Source: Arcuatula senhousia (taxonomy: Eukaryota; Mollusca; Bivalvia; Mytilida; Mytilidae). From it: DNA of 64,000 bases. The stretch is from NCBI GenBank assembly GCA_963971305.1, contig CAXARO010001807.1:1-64000 (forward strand). Direction: 5' to 3'. Shown here in pieces: positions 36,713 to 47,904 of this stretch. Below the pieces are notes generated by a model that was not told the DNA's origin, made no database searches, and saw only the letters and a list, made by a program, of their open reading frames with translations. A program made the position numbers and the translations under genes. The number at the start of each line of letters is the position of its first letter. Position 1 is the first letter of the stretch.

Positions 36713-37760
36713 ATACCACAAACTATTGATGGTGGCTATGCTGAGTTACAAGCTGATGATGTCAATCATGCTTTGCCACAAGCCAACAGCGTTGATCATG
36801 CTGAGCCACAAACCAACAATGTCGACCATATTGAACCACCAACATTGATGGTGTCAATGCTGAGCCACAAGCCGATGATGTCAACATTGCTGAGCCACAA
36901 GTCAACAGCATCGGCCATGCAGAACCATACATCAGTGATGCTTATAATTCAGAACCACAGATCAATGATGGTGGCCATGCTGAACGACAAGCTGATGATC
37001 GCGACCATGCTGCGCCACAAACCAACAATGTTGACCATGCTGGGCCACAAATCAACAATGTCGACCATGCTGAGCAACAAACAAGTGATGTTAACCATAC
37101 TGAGTCTCAGACCGATATATCCGACCACGCTGAGCCACAAACCAATGACATCGATAATACTGAAGGACAAACCAATAATGTTAACAAAGCTGAGTCACAG
37201 ATTGTGGATCTCGACCATGCATTACTACAATACAGTGATGCTGATCATACTTAGCCACAAACCCAGGATGCCGACTATGCTGATCCACAAACAAATGAGA
37301 TTGATCGCCATTATACTGAAACCAGGGACATGGATCATACTAAACCACAAAACAATAATATCAACCTTCCTGAGCCACAACCTAATGATGTCGACCATAT
37401 TGAGACACAAATCAACAACTATGGTGAATCACAGACTAATGACATCAAAAATGAGTCACAGACCAATGATGTAAATCACGATGAAACACCAGCTAATGGT
37501 GACAACCATGCTGAGCCACAAACTGATTATACTGAACCACAAACCATTGATTTAGACCACGATGAGCAAAAAACCAACGACTATGCTGAACCACAAACTA
37601 ATGATATCAACCACACCGAGACACATATCAATCACGTCCACAATGTTGAGTCAAAAACAATTGATGTTGAACATGCTGAGCCAAAAACCAATGACATAAG
37701 CGAACCTAAGACTCCATCTAATTATGTCAGGGAAGATGAATCACAATTTAATAAAGTTAG
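36713..37760 (+). repeat. Coding minisatellite, ~30-bp units encoding EPQTNDVDHA-like decapeptides
   Basis: About 30 units of GAGCCACAAACCAACAATGT CGACCATGCT type. In frame they give EPQTNNVDHA, EPQADDVNIA, GPQINNVDHA, EPQTNDIDNT and so on. A one-base loss near 36840 and a TAG at about 37252 interrupt the frame. Later units shrink (ESQTNDIKN, EPQTDYT). The complementary-strand frames here are artefacts of the repeat. Confidence 0.85.
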
Positions 37761-40700
37761 CCATGATAGATATCAAACTGATGATGTGGATTCAAATCAT
37801 TGCAGTGGTTTAAAAAGAAAACGAATATCTAGATTAAGAAAAAATACTTTAAGAAACGAAGACACCATAGACACCGGTGAAAGCGGGACCGATAGCAGTG
37901 ATGATGATGATGATGATGATATTCCTCTTTCTTACTTGAAGAAGAATAAGGGCAATGTGTCTATTCCCATCTTAAAGAAAAAGAAAACAGACCTATCAGA
38001 TGATAATGATATTGAATCCATTATAGACAGTGAAGATTCATATAAACTTACAAAGGATGACATAAATTCCTCTGACTCGAATCTGTCATCATTTGATCAA
38101 ACTGATTCTGATGACCCATTATTCACCAATATTCTGCAAGAAAAAAAGAAGAGGGTAAAGAAATTCAATGAATTCAAAACTAGAGAGATTAAAAGGCAGA
38201 GAAAAGACGTGAATACCAGTAAACTAGCAAAAAACATCACAGTTCCTTTTACAGCTCAAATAGTTGACATTACAGAGGACCATATTTTACAGGTGGTAAA
38301 AGATGCCAGCGTCCAATATGCCAATTTAATTTGTACTCAGAAAACATTTAACGAAAACAGACTTGATGTCATATCAGCCAATGGAATGGTACGGAAAGAA
38401 GTATTAGCAGATGGAGACTGTTTTTTTTTAAGAGCATCTGTCCTTTATTTCCCCTCTGTTGGCAACGCAAATAACTTGAGACAAATATGTGTGACCATAT
38501 CATTGACCATGCCACTGAGTATGTTTTCTTTTTTTCTACCAGTGACGCTAACGAATCTTATGAGGAAGACATTCTTAGGATTGACTTTAGAACAGAAGTG
38601 GAAGATCTAAAATGTCACGGAAGATGGACTAATCGTGCAGCTGATCTATTGCCACTTGCTTTGGCTAACTGGAGTAAGCAAAAAGTCATAATGTTCACAA
38701 GTCTGCCCGAAAAACCCATAATCAAAGTTTCACCACGATAGCCAATACATTAGATACCATATATCTTGCTTATTTAACTGGAGAAGGCAATACATTTCCA
38801 TCTCATTATGACAGTTGCATCAAAAGGGGAACATTACAACATCACTCAGACATAACAGAAAAGGAAACAATTGTGGACAGGCAGTTATTGATGATATTAA
38901 GGAAGTTGAAAGCCATGAGAATGCGACAGAACCAAACATGACACCTGAAAAGATGCAAAAAAGGAAAGGACGTCCAAAGGGAACACCGCCTCAAAAAGCA
39001 CCAACATTCATGACACCTCCAAAAAAGAAGTTATTTCGGAAAAGAAATGTTCGGAAAACACTCAGAATGTCTGGAAAGGAGTATGTATCACAAAGAGGGA
39101 AAGTTGTACCCAAACGGGCTTTGAAACAAATCGATTGTGGTAAATGTAAATACAGCTGCAATGACAAAATTACAGAAGAGGAAAGAGAGAAGATATTCAA
39201 TACTTTCTGGTCTCTAAGAGTCATATGAAAGAAAGAAAGACTTTGTCATTTCAAGGGTTGAAAAAAAGCAGACCCGAAAGTATATAGACCCAAAGGAATC
39301 TGAGAAACAGAGGAAGAGAGAAATTTTCAGATCGTTTTCATTTGAGTGTGAAGGCAAAAAGGTCCTGGTGTGCAAAAATGTTTTTTAAAAGTACTTTGGA
39401 TGTTTGGGATGCCTACATTGACAATGCTTTGAAAAATGAATCAGGATGAGTATATGCTGTAACGGACAAACGAGGAAAACACTGCCCGCACAACAAGACC
39501 AAAAATGAAGAACTTGACAGAGTAAGACAGCATATATAGTCCTTCCCAGTTGTTGAAGGACACTATACACGGAAGGAGTCAAACAGGAAATATCTTGGAG
39601 CTGAATTAAACATAACAAAAATGTACCATCTTTATAAAGAACATTATAAACATCAGCCAGATATAAAGCCTGTCAGTCTTGCTATATACCGAAAAGTCTT
39701 CAACGAAAAATATAATTTCTCGTTCCATGTTCCAAAGAAAGACCAATGTAGCATTTGTGTAAATTACAATAGAGGAATGGAAGACAAAAATATTACACCT
39801 GAAGAGAAGAAAAAATATGAAGACCATCAACAACTAAAGATACGAGCCAGAGAGGAAAAAAAAGAAAGACAAAGACGCAGCCCAACTATCGAACGATGTA
39901 TTTGTAGCCACATTTGACTTACAAGCTGTCCTCCAAACACCCTGTTCACTAGTCAGTCAGATATTTTACATGAGAAAACTTAATTGTTACAACCTATCTA
40001 TATATAACCTTGGATCACAAAATGCCACATGCTACCTTTGGTCAGAGGCAGATGCAAAACGGGGAGCATGCCTCAACTTGCCTCTATCTTCAACTATTGT
40101 CGCTCCAAATAACTTCAAACATGTCATTCTTTACTCAGATGCCTGTGCAGGTCAAAACAGAAGCCAATTTACTGCAACTGCCTTGATGCATGCTGCCATT
40201 AATCTACCCAATATAGAGAGCATTGATCATAAATTTCTTGAGAGTGGCCACACCCAGATGGAGTGCGACAGCATGGACTCAGCAATTGAGTTCGCCAAGA
40301 AACGAATGGAAATTAGCATACCAAGAGAGTGGGCAAATTGCTTCAAAATGGCAAGACAAAAGAAACCTTACCTGGTGTATGACTTCAAACAAGTGACAAA
40401 AGCAACATTAAAATACAGTAAAGTTGACACTGAGGGCAAGAAAATTAACTGGCTGAAGATAAACTGGCTCAGGTATACAAAGAATGACACAGGATTCATA
40501 CAGTTCAAGATGTCAAACGACGATGAATTCCGAAAGATTAAGGTTGTTGAGGTTGATAAGAAAGGGGTCGCCTTGAAAACCTTGCGGGGAAAGACGTTAC
40601 CAAAGAAGTACAAGGGACCACAACCAATTTCTGTAGCAAAGATGAAAGATTTAATGACTTTGTGTAAAACCTACCGACTATCACGAATTCTACAGAAACC

Positions 40701-40780
40701 TACGATCAAACAGTAAAGTTGTAGATACACTGCCTTGTCCTGATGTACAAGAAGATAACCAGGATTCTGACAAAGACTAA
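36713..40780 (+). pseudogene. Broken gene: decapeptide repeats, OTU-like protease domain, DUF7869/RNase-H-like domain
   Basis: Order: decapeptide repeats (36713-37760). An acidic/basic linker with a DSSDDDDDDDIP stretch (37800-38200). An OTU-like cysteine protease segment with LADGDCFF (38404-38430), a GRWTNRAADLLPLALANWS region and a terminal SHYDS His motif near 38805. A basic tail with CGKCKYSC and REKIFNTFWSL (39134-39215). Then VPKKDQCSICVNYN (39730). Last, an RNase-H-like core with FDLQAVLQTPCSL (39915), ILYSDACAGQNRSQF (40128), DHKFLESGHTQMECDS (40226) and WLKINWLRYTK, ending QDSDKD-stop at 40778-40780. The last part fits DUF7869-type proteins, which I regard as probable transposase relatives. 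Frameshifts lie near 38486, 38735, 38850, 39220, 39385, 39865 and 40675. TGA (about 39448) and TAG (about 39538) codons add to these, so it is dead. No introns are evident. Confidence 0.7.
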
Positions 40781-40810
40781 AATCTCAACAATCACAGGAA
40801 CAAAAAAAAC

Positions 40811-40838
40811 CAAATAAATCTCACTCACTCACTCACCT
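40811..40838 (+). promoter_or_regulatory. AATAAA signal followed by a CTCA tetranucleotide run
   Basis: AATAAATCTCACTCACTCAC lies 31 bases after the stop of the broken gene. The run resembles the ACTC tails of the SINE-A elements, although no stem-loop precedes it. Confidence 0.4.
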
Positions 40839-41205
40839 TGTTCTGTGAGATATTTCGTCTTTTCCTTGATTTGTTAATTATTGGTACTGCTATAGATTAG
40901 TCTTGTGTTCAGTCGTGAGTTTAGCGTCCGTACGACACCCTTACACTCTTAAGTATGATTACAGTAAACTTCATATATCCATTACTTCATTGTTAGATAG
41001 ATTTTCCAGTAAAATTGTCTATGTGCTCAGATCTATTGAGCTTGGATAAGGTTACATTACTGCATGAAACTGCTATACACCATATTGTACAAAAAAATTA
41101 ACTATACATGTCAAATATCAAAAAGCTTTGTTCAAGAGTTAAGTTTCTCATATACATAGCTTTGCAGCATGTTGTAGGCAACATAAAAAAATATATCAAT
41201 TAATT
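40839..41205. other. No recognised feature
   Basis: AT-rich spacer between the broken gene and the next family C copy. Nothing can be assigned. Confidence 0.4.
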
Positions 41206-41725
41206 TAAAAGCCTGACTGGTGTGCTGTAGCCATCCTCGGATACCCAGAGGTTCTTCTCTCACTTACTCATTCATCACCCCTGGGACATTACGCATGAAA
41301 TACTTCGTTTTTGATAGTTTTGTACCGAGCTTCCTGATTGGTCGCTTTACATTTTTCTAAAGCGATTTTAACTTGTTTCCATATAGAAATAATATCAAGT
41401 TCAAGATCAGATCCTGAACTCGAAACGAACAATTTCATGCCAAATGTCCCAGGGGTGATGAATAAGTAAGCGAGAGACGAGGATGGCTGTAGCAAGCAGG
41501 AACTGCTTTCTCTTCTTGAGAACCTGAACTCACTCCCGTTTTGACTTACGTTTGCCCTGTTGATTGGTGTTCAGTTGTTTTTTGTGTAAGGAAAAAAAAT
41601 TGCGAGGTTCTAAATTTCGCTTTTTTGTGTTTCTTCGTGCTGTTCTTATTCATTTTCACTTGTCTTGCCATTGCCCGTTCAGACGTTTGACTTTCAAATG
41701 CCCGATTGGTGCCTTGTTGGTATCT
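41206..41725 (+). repeat. Repeat family C copy split by a MITE
   Basis: GGTGTGCTGTAGC (to 41231), then after the MITE GCTGTAGCAAGCAGGAACTG and the family C tail to TGCCCGATTGGTGCCTTG (about 41716). The two halves rejoin exactly if the MITE and one duplication are removed. Confidence 0.75.
41232..41485. mobile_element. MITE family M, copy 1 (254 bp)
   Basis: Terminal inverted repeats CATCCTCG...TTCATCACCCCTGGGACATT (left, ~55 bp) and the matching complement at the right, which lacks ~16 bases. An 8-bp duplication, GCTGTAGC, flanks it (41224-41231 and 41486-41493). Confidence 0.85.
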
Positions 41726-42439
41726 TCAAGTATTTATTCATGGAACGCTTTAAAGAATTGTGAGGATCTTTTACAAAACTAAATTCAATATCAAGTAACT
41801 GAGTTATGATGTTGCTGAAAATTTCAAAATTTTTGAACCACGCATTTAACCAATATGTTGAAAATAGACATTTAACAGGAAGTAGATTTGGTATGTATGG
41901 CAGACCTAAAATCTATACTAACTTGTGATATAATACCTTATACCAATTGAGAAAAGAGTCACGGAAGTTATAATAAGGATAGATGAAATGATAAACATAT
42001 TAACTTCCTCTCCTTGGAAACAGGCATATTATAAAGAGTTTTAAACCCAGGAAAGCAAATATGTTACCTCTTCATCTTCTGGTCAGATATTGAGAAATCC
42101 GCCATTAACACCACTTTTCTGTGCATTCTCTATTGCCAATGCCCTGTGAGTTTTGGCCATTTTCATCATGTAACAGCATCAAAACATTCGATTTCTCCAG
42201 ACTATACACTTCTATTCCATGATAACCTAAAATTGCGATTGGCACAACTGATTGATTTAAACGTATTTTTTACTTTTGAAAATATTTACATATATGAGAC
42301 AAACACAAAGTACATCATATTGATTCGGAAACAAACTTACGCTTATGTGAATCTCGTCTCCAAGTTACATGACATATATAAATTAGACTGATGAAGATAA
42401 TCGCATGCTCAAAATAGTACAATATAGTATTACATTTAA

Positions 42440-43127
42440 CTGAAAGAAAACAAACAGTATTAAGGTATTGGCTGGTTGAGGTACTGAGATGATCACCTTA
42501 GCATCCCTAATATGCTCTCAAGGAAGACTTTCAACAAGGCTCTATGACAAACGTGATGACTTCAACTTTCCAATCGTCAACTTCCCCTTCTTGTGTAGCA
42601 ATATTCCGTCAGCTCCAGCTTATGGAGTTTACGTATCTCAATTGATTCGTTACTCCAGAGCGTGCGGGACTTACATCGATTTCCTTAGCAGAGCGACACG
42701 TCTGACGCAAAAATTGCTCACACAGGGTTATGTTGCTCCTCGGTTGCTGTCTTCACTCAAGAAATTTTACGGAAGACATCATGCACTTATAGACAAATAT
42801 GGGATTTCGATCTCTCAGATGAGTGCAGATGTTGGTTTGTCATAGGGTGTTGTTTTGTCTTCCTTTACTGGATTTGACACGCTGAATGGACTATTGGCAA
42901 CGCGACGGGTGTGCTATAGCAAGCAGGAACTGCTTACTCTTCCGGAGCACCTGAGTTCACTCTTGTTTCGACTGGAGTTCGCGTTGTTGATTGATATTCA
43001 GTTGTTTTGTGTTTCCATGTTTTACGTGTTGTCTGTTTTTGTCCCGTTCTTGTTTGTGTTTACTGGTTTAGTCTCTGCCCTTTCGGACTTTTGACATTCG
43101 GATACCCCATTGGTACCTCTGCTTATG
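42440..43127 (+). repeat. Repeat family C, most complete copy
   Basis: Contains the coding segment at 42489-42845, the shared GGGTGTGCTATAGCAAGCAG block and the terminal CCCCATTGGTACCTCTGCTT. Its right end abuts the inverted-repeat element carrying the FLYWCH exon. Confidence 0.7.
42489..42845 (+). CDS. C-terminal fragment of a retroelement reverse-transcriptase protein
   Basis: 118 open codons: TRLYDKRDDFNFPIVNFPFL, NIPSAPAYGVYVSQLIRYSR, FLSRATRLTQKLLTQGYV, LKKFYGRHHALIDKYGISIS. The block 'YDKRDDFNF.I.NFP....NIP..PAYGVY.SQLIRY' is the region after the catalytic domain in a large family of reverse-transcriptase proteins abundant in molluscs (from memory; the clade is not assigned). The upstream catalytic domain is absent: the sequence before 42440 has no such motifs. 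The ATG at 42489 is only the first in the frame and probably not a real start. The stop is at 42843-42845. It is a 5'-truncated relic, and related decayed copies lie at 20226-20420. Confidence 0.6.
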   Translation: MITLASLICSQGRLSTRLYDKRDDFNFPIVNFPFLCSNIPSAPAYGVYVSQLIRYSRACGTYIDFLSRATRLTQKLLTQGYVAPRLLSSLKKFYGRHHALIDKYGISISQMSADVGLS

Positions 43128-43865
43128 TCATCACGGTATCCAGACAACTCGGCCCGAAGACAAATAGGCCCGGGACTACTCGACCCGATATTCGAGACAA
43201 CTTGGGACCATTTAAGGACAAGTCTACTATGGAAAAAATATAAACGATAACTTAATGTGTGTCTTTTTTCACATTGGTAGATACTGGTACTCAACGGGGA
43301 AAGAGAAAGTTGGTGTCTAGTCACGGCTACACATTTACAGTAAAGAAACAGAACACCAGCTCCACACAATGGCGCTGTAGCGTACGCAACAAGAACGTGA
43401 CATGCACCGTCACAGTGGTACAACGTGGTGATACCTTCACGACTCAAAAGACTCACCAGCATGCATCACAGCCCGGTATTCTTACTGCTGTGAAGATTGC
43501 AAAAGAGGTATAATGCAAATAAAGGCAACAACTATATTTAGCTACTTAAACGGTCCATTTAAATGGTAATGTTAAATGAATGAATTGCATATAAATATAT
43601 ATTAATTATATAATAAAAATGTAATATTTTGAAAGTATTGTACCACAAAAAAACTTGATTGCAAAGGTAGATATCGTTGAGAAGAGCTTAAACGCATCTC
43701 AATTCAAGATTTAACGCAGACACACATTCAAATAAATCATATTTTATAGATGGTCCGAGTTGTCTTTTACCGGACCGACTTGTCCTTGAGTGGTCCGTCC
43801 GACTTGTCTTGAATATCGGACCGAGTAGTCCCGGGCCGAGTTGTCTGGAATTCGTCATCACAATG
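43127..43865. mobile_element. Inverted-repeat element enclosing a FLYWCH exon
   Basis: CCAGACAACTCGGCCC (43139-) plus GGGACTACTCGACCCGATAT is mirrored at 43755-43853 (complement: CCAGACAACTCGGCCCGGGA, CTACTCGGTCCGATATTCAA). Both arms contain several CCGASTWGTC-type subrepeats. The arms are ~100 bases and ~75-80 percent alike by eye. No target duplication was found, so the exact ends are uncertain. Confidence 0.6.
43280..43508 (+). CDS. FLYWCH-type zinc-finger exon
   Basis: A polypyrimidine tract and TTGGTAG acceptor (to 43279) and a GAG|GTATAA donor (43509) bound an open stretch. The peptide has KRKLVSSHGYTFTVKKQN, then TQWRCSVRNKNVTC, then FTTQKTHQHASQ. The WRC cysteine, second cysteine, and H-x-H pair match the FLYWCH zinc-binding pattern. 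The family binds DNA or protein and is often linked to Mutator-like transposases and their domesticated descendants. The exon has no stop or frameshift. No other exon of the gene is recognised nearby, so it may be a captured exon or part of a host gene. The first ATG in the frame (43259) is not the true start. Confidence 0.7.
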
Positions 43866-44535
43866 TGTGAATCGTTCTTGACAAGCATTCCAAAGATCTA
43901 AGAATGACGCATGCGTTTGTCTGTTAATAAATATATCAAGGTCAACTCATTTTCACAATGAAAAAAAGTTGCATAGCTACACCTCGAAACCATCGTTCAA
44001 GTCATTTAATTTTTTTTCACCCGACTTGATTGCAGTGCAGTGACAGAATAAGATTGTTGTTGATAGATTATGTTTCTTGTTATATAGTTGACAGGATATG
44101 ATTGTAGTTGGCAGAGTAAGTTTCTTGTTGGTAGAGTATATTTCTTGGTGGTACTATTTTTGACTATATGGCTAGTGGTCGTTATCTGTTGATATTGATT
44201 TGGCTATGTGTTTGGAATGTGCTATGATGTATGAATGAATGTTAGACGCTTGCGGTCTGGGTTGATGGATGTGGACAACACTTGTGAATTATGATTTGAC
44301 ACTGGTGGTCTGTGGCTGACACTTGAGGTCTGAAAATATGCAATTTGAATAAAACTATAACTGAAGCTTAATCTTTATTGTTCGACGCACATGTATAGAA
44401 TCAAACAAATGCAGTTGATAAAAGTAATCTATAATGTAATAAACAACTAAATAACTTATCATATAAATGCATATGGGTTTGTTGCTTTAATACGGTCTAT
44501 TTTTTTTACAATTTAACCACTTATTAAATTGAATA
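43866..44535. other. No recognised gene
   Basis: Low-complexity GTTGGTAGAGTATATTTCTTG-type repeats near 44060-44160; otherwise nothing was identified. Confidence 0.4.
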
Positions 44536-44539
44536 ACTA

Positions 44540-45540
44540 GTCCCGTGCGGGGCCCGGGTGGCGAATAGGCCCGCAGCAGAGCCTAGCTTGTCGTAAGAGG
44601 CGACTAAGGGTCTTGGGATTCTGACGTCGGGTCAGTGCTCAGCCCACAGAGTGACCAAGTGTGTACCCTAGGTGGCAGAATAGGGTAGCCCTCGTCCGCG
44701 GGGGTTGTCAGGTCTATAATACGGAAACCCTGACCGCCGACCATAGTGGGCCAACTGAAGTGAAGAGTGCCACGCTTCATGCACGTAAAAGACCCCTTTG
44801 TGGACCGCCAAGTAGTGCACCACATAGGCTAAATTTTCCGCCCCTACCCACCTCTCCCCTTTTCCTGTGGTTCTTCAAAATTAACTGTCCCTTTGTTTCC
44901 CACCCCACCCCATATTTCATTTATCATCATCATTTCATGTTCATTGTATCATCCTTTTCATGTTCATCGCCTGTAAGTCCCGTGCGGGGCCCGGGTGGCG
45001 AATAGGCCCGCAGCAGAGCCTAGCTTGTCGTAAGAGGCGACTAAGGGTCTTGGGATTCTGACGTCGGGTCAGTGCTCAGCCCACAGAGCGACCAAGTGTG
45101 TACCCTAGGTGGCTGAATAGGGTAGCCCTCGTCCGCGGGGGTTGTCAGGTCTATAATACGGAAACCCTGACCGCCGACCATAGTGGGCCAACGTGTGTGG
45201 AGAGTGCCACGCTTCATGCACGTAAAAGACCCCTTTGTGGACCGCCCAGTAGTGCACCACATAGGCTAAATTTTCCGCCCCTACCCACCTCTCCCCTTTT
45301 TCCTGTGGTTCTTCAAAATTTACCGGTCCTCTGTTTCCCACCCCATCTCCATATTTCATTTATCATCATCATTTCATGTTCATTTTATCATCCTTTTCAT
45401 GTTCATCGCCTGTAAATAACCTATATAGCGTTGCATGGGCGTAAAACACTAACTCACTCACTCACTCACTCATCGCCTGTAAATAACCTATATAGCGTTG
45501 CACGGGCGTAAACCACCAACTCACTCACTCACTCACTCAC
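44540..45540 (+). mobile_element. SINE-A interrupted by a second SINE-A (nested pair)
   Basis: The outer copy is 44540-44976 plus 45483-45540, ending in ACTC repeats. A complete second copy (44977-45469), in the same orientation, sits in its 3' stem-loop. The 13-bp duplication TCATCGCCTGTAA (44964-44976 and 45470-45482) marks the insertion. Removing the inner copy restores a continuous outer 3' end. Confidence 0.9.
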
Positions 45541-45542
45541 TA

Positions 45543-46377
45543 GTCCCGTGCGGGGCCCGGATGGCGAATAGGCCCGCAGCAGAGCCTAGCTTGTCGTAAG
45601 AGGCGACTAAGAGTCTTGGGATTCTGACGTCGGGTCAGTGCTCAGCCCACAGAGCGACCAAGTGTACCCTAGGTGGCTGAATAGGGTAGCCCTCGTCCGC
45701 GGGAGTGAGTGAGTGAGTTGGTGTTTTACGCCCGTGCAACGCTATATAGGTTATTTACAGGCGATGAACATGAAAAGGGTGATAAAATGAACATGAAAAG
45801 ATGATGATAAATGAAATATGGGGGTGGGATGGGAAACAAAGGACCGGTAAATTTTGAAGAACCACAGGAAAAGGGGAGAAGTGGGTAGGGGCGGAAAATT
45901 TAGCCTATGTGGTGCACTACTGGGCGGTCCACAAAGGGGTCTTTTACGTGCATGAAGCGTGGCACTCTCCACACACGTTGGCCCACTATGGTCGGCGGTC
46001 AGGGTTTCCGTATTATAGACCTGACAACCCCCGCGGACGAGGGCCACCCTATTCAGCCACCTAGGGTACACACTTGGTCGCTCTGTGGGCTGAGCACTGA
46101 CCCGACGTCAGAATCCCAAGACCCTTAGTCGCCTCTTACGACAAGCTAGGCTCTGCTGCGGGCCTATTCGCCACCCGGGCCCCGCACGGGAATCCGCGGG
46201 AGTTGTCAGGTCTATAATACGGAAACCCTGACCGCCGACCATAGTGGGCCAACGTGTGTGGAGAGTGCCACGCTTCATGCACGTAAAAGACCCCTTTGTG
46301 GACCGCCAAGTAGTGCACCACATAGGCTAAATATTCCGCCCCTACCCACCTCTCCCCTTTTTCCTGTCGTTCTTCAT
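45543..46377 (+). mobile_element. SINE-A (plus) interrupted by an inverted SINE-A
   Basis: The outer copy, plus strand, is 45543-45704 and 46193-46377 and is cut off before its 3' tail at TTCTTCATACT. The inner copy, minus strand, is 45705-46192, full length. The 9-bp duplication TCCGCGGGA (45696-45704 and 46193-46201) marks the junctions. Confidence 0.9.
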
Positions 46378-47522
46378 ACTAAAAGAGATCTGGGTCGGGA
46401 TGAAGTTTTCTCTTCTTACAAAAATGCATAGCAACAGTTTTGCTTTCTGAAAATTTGAAACCATTTTCGATTTTTGGGCCGTACAGTTTCAGAGTGAGTA
46501 CGCGCAACGAACCGTAGTGTCATTGCAACGGGCCGTACAGTGAGGAAAAAAACTATGATCTCTTATGTAGTTTTTTTTTCCAATTGTTGAATGATTTCCA
46601 AAACTATACTTACAAAGTTTCTGTTGATACCCAGAAAATTAAGTATATGTTTGTATAGTACCAAATATGTATGATTTTTCTGTCGAGTTTTCTAATAATA
46701 TATCATGACCCTAATGCGTTTTCAAAAGTATACGACGAAGAGAAAGAAGCAAAGGTGTACCAAAGGGGTAATCAGTATCATGAAACCGTAAAGACAAAAA
46801 CAAAACCGGCAGACAAAAACTCATCACAACAAAACAAACCACACAACAACATAAAACACACACACACATAACAACAAAACCGCATTCAGCTACAAGAACT
46901 CAAGTCGAAGAATTAAGAATTCTTGTATTTGTGTATTAATTCATTTTACCAAAGGTTTCCTTTACACGAATCATAGTCAGAAAGTATTTTTGAACATATT
47001 CAAGGTTTTCTAAGTCGACACTCAAATTTTCTTCCTTGTTTACCATTAAAATACGCACTACTTCCGGAATGCACTATACGGGGGTTGGACACCGTGAGGA
47101 TATCTTTTGAGAAGATTCTATGGCCATCTGAAGGTCTGCAGATTTGTTGCGGATACTTTGGAAATAAGCTTCAGGAATTCTAAGTTTGTCTCTGGGTTTC
47201 TTAAGGTATTCTGTTTGTTTTGCTTGTTTTGGTGGATGATGTTGCAATTGGCTCCCCTAGTTCTCTTATGGAAGAGTCATTTATAAGTTCTTCAATCTCT
47301 GATGGTACTCTCTTGACTAAAAGAGTATCACTGATGTTGGTTGTATTTAGTTTAACGGTGTGCATGATACATAACCTTCTTCATGATAACAAATATATAC
47401 AGGAAAACCTACTAGTGTGTTTGCACAAAACTCCAGCTACCTTACCGCTATCGTTACACGTGCTTCTTACCATGTAAACACATCTCTGTACAGTTCAAAA
47501 GTCGAGCAAAGATGCAGTTCGC
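46378..47522. other. Mostly unassigned; weak minus-strand coding signal at 46900-47370
   Basis: Read on the minus strand, pieces such as LVKRVPSEIEELINDSSIRE and VNKEENLSVDLENLEYVQKY look protein-like but lie in different frames with stops. This may be a decayed gene of unknown family. 46378-46900 shows nothing. Confidence 0.3.
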
Positions 47523-47531
47523 ATCTTACGC

Positions 47532-47626
47532 CATCCTCGGAAACCCTGGGGTTCTTCTCTCGCCTACTCGTTCATCACCGTGATGAATGAGTAAGCGAGA
47601 GAAGAAACCCAGGGTTTCCGAGGATG
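47532..47626. mobile_element. MITE family M, copy 2 (95-bp near-perfect palindrome)
   Basis: CATCCTCGGAAACCCTGGGG...GTTCATCAC mirrored by GTGATGAAT...GGTTTCCGAGGATG with almost no spacer. It is flanked by the perfect 9-bp duplication ATCTTACGC (47523-47531, 47627-47635). Confidence 0.9.
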
Positions 47627-47904
47627 ATCTTACGCCGATTATCCTCATCATTTTGCATAGGAATTAGCAGTGTAAATTGTTCGGAACCCAACAGAATATA
47701 AAAATAATGAGCAAAGGTCGGCTTTTGTATCTAAACAAGGCCTTTAAATGATACCGTTGACACAAAAATTTTCAACTAGCTTTTCCTAAGTGAAACTTTT
47801 ACAATATTTTAGTAACATATATAACTTAAATGTGCAACTCCTATTTTAAATTTCTTCCAATGTGGATGTGGTGTATTTGTTTTTGTCAGCTCCTGCTCAT
47901 AGTG

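Noticed and set aside
36949..37410. Minus-strand frames within the decapeptide repeat.
   Set aside because: Mirror frames of a 30-bp coding minisatellite; the plus-strand frame leads into recognisable domains.
42391..42420. Additional hammerhead (CTGATGA at about 42391).
   Set aside because: No GAAA box at a workable distance and no flanking stems.
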